Assembly (NCBI GenBank): GCA_947483555.1
Contig: CANKMW010000002.1
Coordinates: 62,001-126,000, forward strand
Direction: 5' to 3'
DNA: 64,000 nt
DNA from: Myxococcales bacterium
Lineage (GTDB): Bacteria; Myxococcota_A; Polyangia; Haliangiales; Haliangiaceae
The translations under genes were made by a program, and so were the position numbers. Below the pieces are notes generated by a model. The model was not told the DNA's origin. It saw only the letters and a program-made list of their open reading frames with translations, and did not search any database. Shown in pieces: positions 26,578 to 34,150 of the stretch (positions are counted from its first letter, which is position 1; every line of letters starts with the position of its first letter).

Positions 26578-29018
26578 GGCGCACCGCCCCAGATGCGCTC
26601 CTTGGCAGCGATCCACTCGTCGAGGGCCGCGAAGCGCACGCCCTCCTTCTTGGCGCGCCGCCACACGTCGAGCGCGCGCGCGCCGTCGCCCTTCTTGTCG
26701 TACGCGACGCCGAGGTTGATCAGCGCCTCGGGCAGCTTGGGTGCCACGCGGTCGAGCGCGGCGATCGCGGCGTCGAGCCGGCCATCGGCGACGTCGATCA
26801 CCGCCAGGTTGTGGGTCACCTCGTCGAGTCCGGCCCGCGCCTCGGCCTTGCGGGCCACGGCCAGGAACTTGCGAGCCGGCCCCAGCTTGCCGCCGCGGTA
26901 GGCTTCCTCGGCGGCGTTGAGCGCCAGGACCCGGGTCGCGGTGGCCAGCAGCTGGCGCGTCGCGCCGCTGGCGCCGCGATCGAGCGCCGCCAGTCGATCG
27001 AGCGCCCGGGCCGCTCGCCGCGGCTGCAGCCCCTCGACGAACGCGAGCAGCACCGGCACCGCCGTGGTGTCGGCCGGGGCCGGGAACGGGCAGCTCACCT
27101 TGGCCACCGCCTTGAGTCGGGTCACCGCCTTGTCGCGGTCGTTGGCAGCCAGCGTCGCCAGCGCCAGATCGCAGCGGATCGCGGTCAGCACGTCGCCGGC
27201 GGCCGCGGCGGCGGCATCCTCGAGGAACCCGACGGCACGTCCGGCTTGCCCCGAGCGCAAGGCGACCAGCCCGGCGGCGTGGCGCGCCGTCACCAGCGCC
27301 GCCGCCTGACGGGCCGCCAGCTCGCCACCGGCCTTCTTCGCCGCCGCCGCGACCCCGGTCAGCGCTTCGACCGCCTCGGCGGCACGGCCGGCACCAAGCT
27401 CGACGGCGGCCAGCTCGATCGCGGCCTCGATCGCGATCGGCTCGCTCTTGCCGGCGATCACCGCGCGACCCAGCGATTCGCGGGCGGTCGCGTTGCCCTG
27501 CGCGGCCTCGACGCGGCCGAGCAAGATCAACGTGCCGGCGTCAGGTTGCGCGGCCGCCGCGCGGGTCAGCATCGCGTGGGCGCGCGCCAGGTCACCGAGC
27601 AGGTACGAGCACAGGCCGAGGTTGCGCCACACCGCCGGCGTGCCCTCGACCTCGTCGGCGTGGACCAGGGCCGCGGCCGCTCCGGCGACGTCGCCGCCGT
27701 CGAGCTTGCCGACCGCCACCGCGAGCAGGGCCTGCGACAGCAGCCGGCGTGAGCGCGGGGTCGGTGACTTCATCGCGACCTCGAGCTGCCCGACCGCCGC
27801 GCCGGCGTTGCCGGTGCGCAGCGACGCATCGCCCAGCACCGTCGCCAGCGCGGGGTGGTCCGGGAACGCCGCCACCCCCGGCGCCAGCGTCGCCGCCACG
27901 TCGGCCGCGCGCCCGGCGTCGAGCAGCGCCTCGCCCCGCTCGATCCAGTACGTGCGGTCGGCGCCCGCGGGGCTCGGCGCGCCGACGCTGTCGAGCTCGG
28001 CCAGCGCCGCCGCCGGATCCTTGCCCAGCCGCAACACGCGCGCCAGCCGCACCGCGAAGCGGCGCCGCCCCGGCTCGAGCGTGCGCGCCTTCTCCAGCGC
28101 GGCGCGGGCCGCGCTCAGGTTGCCGCGTGCCGCCTCGGCCTCGCCGAGCAGCGCGTGGCCGGCCGCCGAGGCGGTCTCGGCGCCGCCGAGGTACGCGCGG
28201 GCCAGCCGCAGCGCCTCGCCCGCATCGTCGAGCTCGAGCGCGCACTGACCGCGGACCAGCATCACCTCGCTCGGCGCACCGTCGCGCAGCGACAGCTCGG
28301 CCAGCATCGGCTTGGCCTTGCGGCAGTCGATCGCCGCCGCCGACCACGCCAGGCCCAGCCGCGCCGTCATCCAGTCGCCATGGCGGGTCACGATATCGCC
28401 GTAGACCGCGCTCGCATCGGCCGGCCGGTAGGTGCGCAGGTAGGCCTCGGCGAGATCGAGCCGATGGCGATCGTCGTCCTTGCCGAGCTCCCGGGGCCGG
28501 GCGCGGAAGTAGGCCTCGAGGGCGGTGGCGGACGCCCCCCACCGAGCCTGGTCGGCGTAGTGGTGGCCGAGCAGCACCTGGGCCCCGTACTGCGCCGGCG
28601 CGTTCTTGACCACGCCCTCGAGCAGCGGCACGCCCTCGGTGGTCTCGCCGGCCAGCATCAGCTGGGTCCCGAGCGCCTCGAGCACGTCGACGTTGGCGGG
28701 CGACAGCTCGCGCGCCTTGCGCATCAGCGCGACGCCGCGGGCGTGCTCGCCCTTGGCCGCATGCACCGCGGCCCGCAGCGCGTAGGCCTCGAGGCGGCGC
28801 GGGTTGAGCGCCAGCGCCTGATCGAGCGCCTCGGCCGCATCACCGTAGTCGCCGGCGCGCAACGCGCGGCGACCCTCGTCGACGAGCTCGGCGCTCTCGT
28901 CCTCGCCCTGGTTGGGACGTTGCGCGTGCGCCGCCGGCACCGCCAGCGGCCCGAGCCCGAAGCCGAGCCCGAGGCCGAGTGCGAGTGCGACGCTAGTAAC
29001 GGTAGCCGACGCGCGCAT
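26574..29018 (-). CDS. Large periplasmic TPR protein
   Basis: An 814-residue protein made almost wholly of TPR-type helical pairs ('ALDQALALNPRRLEAYALRA', 'GTPAVWRNLGLCSYLLGDLA', 'EALINLGVAYDKKGDGARAL'), after a signal peptide with alternating Leu-Gly and Phe-Gly residues that ends AHA. The Leu-Gly signal is encoded by the same hexamer type (CCGAGC/CCGAAG on the plus strand) as the arrays elsewhere. The ATG overlaps the end of the TonB receptor gene by 26 bases and its stop overlaps the start of the binding-protein gene. TPR solenoids bind other proteins; given the neighbours, I infer a periplasmic scaffold between the receptor and the binding protein. Confidence 0.85.
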   Translation of the reverse strand: MRASATVTSVALALGLGLGFGLGPLAVPAAHAQRPNQGEDESAELVDEGRRALRAGDYGDAAEALDQALALNPRRLEAYALRAAVHAAKGEHARGVALMRKARELSPANVDVLEALGTQLMLAGETTEGVPLLEGVVKNAPAQYGAQVLLGHHYADQARWGASATALEAYFRARPRELGKDDDRHRLDLAEAYLRTYRPADASAVYGDIVTRHGDWMTARLGLAWSAAAIDCRKAKPMLAELSLRDGAPSEVMLVRGQCALELDDAGEALRLARAYLGGAETASAAGHALLGEAEAARGNLSAARAALEKARTLEPGRRRFAVRLARVLRLGKDPAAALAELDSVGAPSPAGADRTYWIERGEALLDAGRAADVAATLAPGVAAFPDHPALATVLGDASLRTGNAGAAVGQLEVAMKSPTPRSRRLLSQALLAVAVGKLDGGDVAGAAAALVHADEVEGTPAVWRNLGLCSYLLGDLARAHAMLTRAAAAQPDAGTLILLGRVEAAQGNATARESLGRAVIAGKSEPIAIEAAIELAAVELGAGRAAEAVEALTGVAAAAKKAGGELAARQAAALVTARHAAGLVALRSGQAGRAVGFLEDAAAAAAGDVLTAIRCDLALATLAANDRDKAVTRLKAVAKVSCPFPAPADTTAVPVLLAFVEGLQPRRAARALDRLAALDRGASGATRQLLATATRVLALNAAEEAYRGGKLGPARKFLAVARKAEARAGLDEVTHNLAVIDVADGRLDAAIAALDRVAPKLPEALINLGVAYDKKGDGARALDVWRRAKKEGVRFAALDEWIAAKERIWGGAP

Positions 29019-31098
29019 AGACCTCTCTCCCTTCTCCGGGCAGCGTGAACACGCTGCCGGATTCGCGATCGAAGTCCTCGGGCGCGGGCACTTGCTCGCG
29101 CTTGCCGATCAGGTTGCGGACGCCGAGCGTGACATCGAAGCCGTTGATGTCGGGGGCGTAGGCGGCCAGCGACACCCCGACGTAGGTCTCGATGTCAGGG
29201 GTCATGCCGGTGTCGTCACGGGTTGGACGCGGTCCGATGACCTGGCCCTCGCCCGACAGGTGAAAGCGGTCGACCAGGAGCGGCGACGAGACTCCGAGCA
29301 CGGCCGAGATCTCGGGCGCGCCGGGGACCGGCTCGGACGGCGGCTCGCTGCCGTCGCCCGGATCGACGAAGCCCTCGACCTTCGTGTACGCGCCGCCGCC
29401 GAAGGCCAGCCAGCCCGCGCTCGAGCGGTAACTGCCCTCGACCTCGACGCCGGTCGAGCGCAGGTCGCGGACGTTCTGGAACTGCAGGCGCAGATCGTCG
29501 ACCAGCGGATCGGGATCGAGGTCGATCTCCTCCTGCTCGACGATGCCGGTGGCATCCCACAGGAAGCCGGAGAGGCGGAGCGTCAGGCCGCCGATGGGCC
29601 GGCCCCACAGCACCACCTCGTAGCTGCGGATGACCTCGGCGCCGATGTCGGGGCTGGCGGTGAAGTCGGTGCCGTCATCGAAGAAACCCTCGAAGGCGCT
29701 CGGGTTGCGGAAGCCCTCCGAGTAGAGGAGCTTGACGCCGTACTGGTCCTTCTTGCTGGCGAACAACGCCGCCCGCGGCGAGACCCGGTCCTCGAGCAGC
29801 GAGTTGCGATCGACGCGCACCCCGCCGGTGAACGCGAACCACCCGGTCGGCGAACCGTCGAGCTCCGCGTAGACACCTTCGGCGTCGAGCGGCGTCTCGA
29901 CGATGACCCCGCCGGCGCGGTCGCCGACGTAGAACGACTCGCTCGAGGTATCGACGATCGTGGCCTCGCCGCCGAGCGTGACCCCGAGCGTGTCCTCGCC
30001 GACCAGGCCGATCCGGGCGCGGGCCTCGGCGCCATACCAGAACGCGTCGCCGATGTCGGTGAACGTGCCGCTGCCGTCGGCGAGCACCAGGAAGTCGCGA
30101 AAGCGGTAGCCGTTGACGTAGGCGCGGCCGGTGGCGGTGACGCGATCGCTGAGCTCGCGGGTGTAGCCGCCCTCGGCCATGAACTGGGTGTCGATGTTGC
30201 GGGTGTCGGGGTTGCCGAGCTCGCTGTTGTACGGTGCGTACGGCAACTCGCGCTGGCGACGAAAGAAGCGGAGCTGGCCGAACGCGCCCTGGTAGCGACC
30301 GACCAGCCCGGCGCCGACCGCGGCGGCCCCGTCGGCGTCGATGGGCATGCCGAGCTCGGGGTCGTTCAGCGTCTCACCGCTGCGGGTGAGCGCGGACACC
30401 GAGCCGCGCACCTGCTTGTCCACGCTGCCCATCGCGAAGCCGGCGGCGGCGGCGGCGGCCTGGTACTGGCTGGCCGTGAACCGGCCCCACATCCGCGGCG
30501 ACTCGGTGGCACCGCGGGTGACGATGTTGATGATGCCGAAGAACGCGTTGGTCCCGTACACGGACGACACCGGGCCGCGGATCACCTCGATGCGGGCGAT
30601 GTCGTCGACCGAGAACGCCGCGTCCCAGCCGACCCCGGCGAAGTGCCCCCACGGTTCGTTGACCGTGGCGCCGTCGACCAGGACCAGGATGCGGGTGTTG
30701 AAGTCGCCCAGCACCTGCAAGCCGCGGACGCCGATCCGCTCGGTCATGTGATCGTCGGAGACGAAGATGCCGGCGACACCGCGCAACGCTTCGGCGACCG
30801 TGCGGTAGCCCATGCGCCGCAGGCGATCGCCGGCGACCACCGTGACCGCCGACGCCACGTTGCCCAGCGACTGTTCGCGCTTGGCGGCGCCGACCACCAC
30901 GTCCTCCTCGGCGGCGGCCGCCGCCGACACGGCGATCGTGGTGTCGGAGCCGAGGTCGCCCTCGTCGGGCAGCGGCGGCAGATCGTCGACCTCGACCCGC
31001 GGGACGTCGTCGGCGGCCCGGCCGCCCGGCTGGGCGACGGCCGCGGTCACGGGCAGCGCCAGCGCCAGCGCGGCGACCACGCGCCAGCCACCGCGCAT
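28993..31098 (-). CDS. TonB-dependent outer-membrane receptor
   Basis: A 701-residue receptor from ATG 31098, which overlaps the upstream stop by one base (TGATG). Signal peptide to about residue 22, then an acidic stretch and an Ala-rich segment (DTTIAVSAAAAA) where a TonB box would lie. The plug follows: 'EDVVVGAAKREQSLGNVAS', 'VAEALRGVAGIFVSDD', 'IGVRGLQVLGDFNTRILVLV', 'IARIEVIRGPVSSVYGTNA'. The barrel ends in the aromatic 'VYARVGYRY', the outer-membrane assembly signal. Such receptors take up iron chelates, cobalamin, sugars or other large solutes; nothing here names the ligand. No TonB/ExbBD is in the window. Coupling to a SpoIIE phosphatase upstream and TPR/binding-protein genes downstream is unusual. 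Confidence 0.92.
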   Translation of the reverse strand: MRGGWRVVAALALALPVTAAVAQPGGRAADDVPRVEVDDLPPLPDEGDLGSDTTIAVSAAAAAEEDVVVGAAKREQSLGNVASAVTVVAGDRLRRMGYRTVAEALRGVAGIFVSDDHMTERIGVRGLQVLGDFNTRILVLVDGATVNEPWGHFAGVGWDAAFSVDDIARIEVIRGPVSSVYGTNAFFGIINIVTRGATESPRMWGRFTASQYQAAAAAAGFAMGSVDKQVRGSVSALTRSGETLNDPELGMPIDADGAAAVGAGLVGRYQGAFGQLRFFRRQRELPYAPYNSELGNPDTRNIDTQFMAEGGYTRELSDRVTATGRAYVNGYRFRDFLVLADGSGTFTDIGDAFWYGAEARARIGLVGEDTLGVTLGGEATIVDTSSESFYVGDRAGGVIVETPLDAEGVYAELDGSPTGWFAFTGGVRVDRNSLLEDRVSPRAALFASKKDQYGVKLLYSEGFRNPSAFEGFFDDGTDFTASPDIGAEVIRSYEVVLWGRPIGGLTLRLSGFLWDATGIVEQEEIDLDPDPLVDDLRLQFQNVRDLRSTGVEVEGSYRSSAGWLAFGGGAYTKVEGFVDPGDGSEPPSEPVPGAPEISAVLGVSSPLLVDRFHLSGEGQVIGPRPTRDDTGMTPDIETYVGVSLAAYAPDINGFDVTLGVRNLIGKREQVPAPEDFDRESGSVFTLPGEGREVYARVGYRY

Positions 31099-32726
31099 CA
31101 GCCGGCCTCCGCGTGGACTCGGGTCGCGACTGGCGGATCGTACTGGCACAGCACGAACGTGATGTCGTCTTGCAAGGTGGTGCCCTCGGCGAAGGTCGCG
31201 ATCGACGTGCGGACCTCCTCGCGCAGCGCGGTCAGCGCCTCGGGATCGACGGGCAGCTGGCGGCCGGCGAAGATGCTGCGCAGGCGGCGATCGCCGAACA
31301 GCTTGCCGTTCGCCGCCTGGCGCTCGACGACGCCATCGGTGAAGGCCACGAACAGGTCACCGGGCGACAGCTGCATCGTGCCGTGGCGAATGTCGAGCCG
31401 CACCAGGCGATCGCCGAGCGGGTTGCCGCTGGCGGCGATGATGGTGCTGTCGCCGAAGGTGCGGGCCTGCTTCATGCGCATCACGTACGGGAAGTTCTGA
31501 CCGGCGTTGGCGTAGTGCACGATGCCGGTCGACGAGTCGAAGGTGGCCGCGAACGCGGTCATCAGCAGCGAGTTCTCGCCGACGTTGCGGATGGCGGCAT
31601 CGATCGACTTGAGCACCCGCTCGGGGACCAGCAGCTTCTCGTCGGCCTCGGCCAGCGCCTCGACCGCGCCGCGCGCGGTGCTGGCCAGGATCGCCGAGTG
31701 CACCCCGTGGCCGGTGGCGTCGCCGATCACCACCAGCATGCGACCGCCGCTCATCAGGCGGTACGTCCACCAGTCGCCGCCGCAGCTCGACGCCGGCTCG
31801 CAGTGGCCGACGATCTTGAGGTGGCCGTGCTGGACCAGCTCGGGCGGCGGCAACATGCCCTGTTGCACCGCACGCGCCAGGGCCAGCTCGCGTTCCATCG
31901 ACGCCTTCTGCGCCTGCTGGACCATCAGCTCGCCGAGCCGGTCGGCCATGAAGTTGAAGTTGCGGGCCAGCAGGCCGATCTCGTCGCGGCGTTGATCGGG
32001 GACCCGCTGATCGAGCGAGCCATGAGCGATGCGATCGGCCTGCACGGCGAGCACGCGCAAGGGTCGCCCGGTGCTGACGCCGAGCAGCGCGGCGGCCACC
32101 ACCCCGACCGCCAGCAGGAGCAACGCGACGATCCACACCATCCGGGTCGACGCGCTGGCCCGGCGGTCCGCCGCCGTCAGCGCGGCGGAGAGCTCGGCCT
32201 CGAGATCAGCCGTCGACACTCCCATCCGCAGCTGGCCGACCACGCCATCGCCAAGCCGGATCGCGGTGGCGTAGACCCAGTCGGGGCGATCCGGGGCCAC
32301 CTGCTGGCGCGCGACGGTGCCGGGGTTGGTCAGGGTGTCGGCGAACTGGGAGAAGTCGAGAGGGGGCGCGCCGGCGCTGGCGTGGACGACGTCACCGGTG
32401 GGCGTCCCCACGACGATCCACTGGATGCGGCGGTACTCGCGCATCTTGGCAACCACCAGCGGTGCGACCTCGCCGTAGGCCTGCTGCGCGAGCGGGATCG
32501 CCGCGGTCGCCGCGATGTTGCTGGCCAGGAGCTCGCTCTCGCGCTTGATCGAGGCGTTGCCCGAGGTCCGCCTCGCCGTGCCCTCGGTCAGGGCCAGCTC
32601 GCGGATGTTCTGCGAGCCAAAGTACGCCGACGCGCCCACGGCAGCCGCCACCACCACCGAGGTGGTGAGCATCAACTTGACCGAAAGCGGGATGCCCCGC
32701 CGGTCCGGACGCTTGGAGGCCCCCAT
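31098..32726 (-). CDS. Membrane HAMP-SpoIIE (PP2C-type) phosphatase
   Basis: A 542-residue sensor phosphatase. TM1 at ~18-38, a periplasmic sensor domain at ~39-195, TM2 at ~198-218 (VWIVALLLLAVGVVAAALL), HAMP at ~218-272 ('RPLRVLAVQADRIAHGSL', 'RRDEIGLLARNFNFMADRL'), a short coiled coil 'MERELALARAVQQGMLPP', then a SpoIIE/PP2C domain: GGDWW, GDATGHGVHSA, FTDGVVE and QDDITFVL supply the metal-binding Asp residues. These enzymes dephosphorylate Ser/Thr on anti-anti-sigma or similar switch proteins. It is the second gene of the operon; a 32-base gap separates it from the DTW gene, and its stop overlaps the TonB receptor's start, so sensing and receptor production are tied together. Confidence 0.92.
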   Translation of the reverse strand: MGASKRPDRRGIPLSVKLMLTTSVVVAAAVGASAYFGSQNIRELALTEGTARRTSGNASIKRESELLASNIAATAAIPLAQQAYGEVAPLVVAKMREYRRIQWIVVGTPTGDVVHASAGAPPLDFSQFADTLTNPGTVARQQVAPDRPDWVYATAIRLGDGVVGQLRMGVSTADLEAELSAALTAADRRASASTRMVWIVALLLLAVGVVAAALLGVSTGRPLRVLAVQADRIAHGSLDQRVPDQRRDEIGLLARNFNFMADRLGELMVQQAQKASMERELALARAVQQGMLPPPELVQHGHLKIVGHCEPASSCGGDWWTYRLMSGGRMLVVIGDATGHGVHSAILASTARGAVEALAEADEKLLVPERVLKSIDAAIRNVGENSLLMTAFAATFDSSTGIVHYANAGQNFPYVMRMKQARTFGDSTIIAASGNPLGDRLVRLDIRHGTMQLSPGDLFVAFTDGVVERQAANGKLFGDRRLRSIFAGRQLPVDPEALTALREEVRTSIATFAEGTTLQDDITFVLCQYDPPVATRVHAEAG

Positions 32727-32758
32727 CCCCTAGATGCTCAGAATGATGACGATAAAAG

Positions 32759-33340
32759 TCAACCCTTGCCGGTGACATTGCCCCGTCCGGATCGGCGCAT
32801 CCGGTCGACCGCCGCCGCGAACAGCCGCTCCAGCGCCGCCGGCGCGTCCCCGCCCTCGACCAGCCGCAGCGCGGCGGCGACCGCCTCGATGGTCGACACC
32901 TGCTCGGGCCGCGGCGCCCGGCGCATGCGGGCGGCGCCGCCGGTGGTGGCCAGCGCCAGCAGCGGCAGGCCGCGCAACGCCGTGACGCGCTGCCGCATCC
33001 GGCGCGCCTGGTGCCAGGTCGCGTCGAGGAAGATCAGCTCGCGCGGCCGCGGCGCCGGCGGGGCGCTCCACGGCTCGCCCTCCGGGTACACCAGCCAGGC
33101 GCCGGGTCCGATCGGCAGGTCGGCCGCCGCGCGATCGGCCCCGAACAGGTCGCACAGCACGCTGCCGTCCAGCGCCAGGTGCGCCAGCCGGCCCGAGTTG
33201 CTGGCCCGGAAGCGCTCGCTCTGGTGACGCAGGATGACGATCCGGGTCTGCGTCACCAGCCGCGGGATCGCGGGGCACAGGCACGGCTGGTCCGGGTTCG
33301 ACGCTCGGAACAGGCAGCGCGCGCAGCGGCCGTCGGTCAC
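32759..33340 (-). CDS. DTW-domain tRNA-uridine aminocarboxypropyltransferase
   Basis: A 193-residue protein of the DTW/TapT family, which transfers the aminocarboxypropyl group of S-adenosylmethionine to a tRNA uridine (acp3U). N-terminal Cys6, Cys9, Cys20 and Cys22 (CARC, CLC) form the zinc site. 'RIVILRHQSERFRASNSGRL' is the usual first strand and helix, and the family signature appears as DATWHQARRM (DGTW/DATW) near residue 111. 'STIEAVAAALRLVEG' is the conserved C-terminal helix. It reads first in the minus-strand operon; whether tRNA modification is linked to the receptor genes or only shares a promoter is open. Confidence 0.88.
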   Translation of the reverse strand: MTDGRCARCLFRASNPDQPCLCPAIPRLVTQTRIVILRHQSERFRASNSGRLAHLALDGSVLCDLFGADRAAADLPIGPGAWLVYPEGEPWSAPPAPRPRELIFLDATWHQARRMRQRVTALRGLPLLALATTGGAARMRRAPRPEQVSTIEAVAAALRLVEGGDAPAALERLFAAAVDRMRRSGRGNVTGKG

Positions 33341-33431
33341 GGTTCGGCGTGTACCACGCCGATCGCGACACCGCTGTCCTGACCCGGGCCTCGGTGCGGC
33401 CAGGGGATGCCAGTTGTCGCAGGCTTGCGGG

Positions 33432-33447
33432 TGGCACCCCCGTTGCT
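33432..33447 (+). promoter_or_regulatory. Candidate sigma-54 promoter
   Basis: TGGCAC-N5-TTGCT, with the key GG and GC ten bases apart, matches the sigma-54 -24/-12 consensus fully. Transcription would begin near 33458, only about three bases before the ATG at 33461, so either the mRNA is nearly leaderless or the match is a chance one. Enhancer sites were not identified. Confidence 0.45.
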
Positions 33448-33460
33448 TTGGAATCTACCC

Positions 33461-34111
33461 ATGCGCCTCGTCCCCGCCGCCTGTCTCGCTGCTGCCGCGT
33501 TCGTGACCTCCGCCGCGCCCCAGGTGGCCGCGGCGGACGGCTCCTATGTCGCGATGGGCTTCGGTCCCGGCGACGTCGCCGACGAGCTCCGCGCCCACAC
33601 CGACACCACCTTCCGCATCCGCTTCGGCGTCGGCCACCGCTTCGACAACCTCGCCGTCGAGGCGTTCGTCGCCGGCGACATCCTCGACGACTACGTGATG
33701 TCGGAGGCGACCTCGGTGGGTGTCGACCTCAAGTACATCGTCGAGCTGTCCGATCACTTGCAGGGCTACGTGCGCGGCAGCGCCAGCCGCATGAGCACCA
33801 CGCTCGGTGGCGGAACTGGCTACGACGACGGCTGCTTCGACTGTTACGGCTCGTCCAGCTACGGTCGCGACTACGCTGGCCGCGGCCTGGGCGGCGGCGC
33901 CGGGCTCCAGGTGCGGGGCAAGGTGAGGGCGATCGGGTTCCTGTACTGGCCGCTGTTCTTCGTGCCCGCCGGGCCCAAGGTCAACGCCGCGTTCTACGTC
34001 GACCACGGCATGGACTTCTACCGGCTCCACTCCGGCGACGGCGGCGGCGGGACCATCGACGCCAAGCTCTACCGCTGGACGTTCGGCTTCAACGTCGGCC
34101 AGGACTTCTGA
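33461..34111 (+). CDS. Exported beta-barrel-like protein
   Basis: A 216-residue protein with a signal peptide (MRLVPAACLAAAAFVTSAAP, cleaved near VAA-ADG). The mature part alternates polar and aromatic residues ('TTFRIRFGVGHRFDNLAVEA', 'GGGAGLQVRGKVRAIGFLYW') and ends 'YRWTFGFNVGQDF', with a terminal Phe as in outer-membrane barrels of the OmpA/OprF-like eight-strand type. A Tyr/Gly/Cys loop (GCFDCYG) could form a disulfide. The frame is open 18 codons upstream, but ATG 33461 starts the signal peptide. A sigma-54-like element lies immediately upstream. No specific family recognised. Confidence 0.7.
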   Translation: MRLVPAACLAAAAFVTSAAPQVAAADGSYVAMGFGPGDVADELRAHTDTTFRIRFGVGHRFDNLAVEAFVAGDILDDYVMSEATSVGVDLKYIVELSDHLQGYVRGSASRMSTTLGGGTGYDDGCFDCYGSSSYGRDYAGRGLGGGAGLQVRGKVRAIGFLYWPLFFVPAGPKVNAAFYVDHGMDFYRLHSGDGGGGTIDAKLYRWTFGFNVGQDF

Positions 34112-34150
34112 TCCGGCTTGTGAGACCCTCGACCTCGTCGGAGGTCTGTC

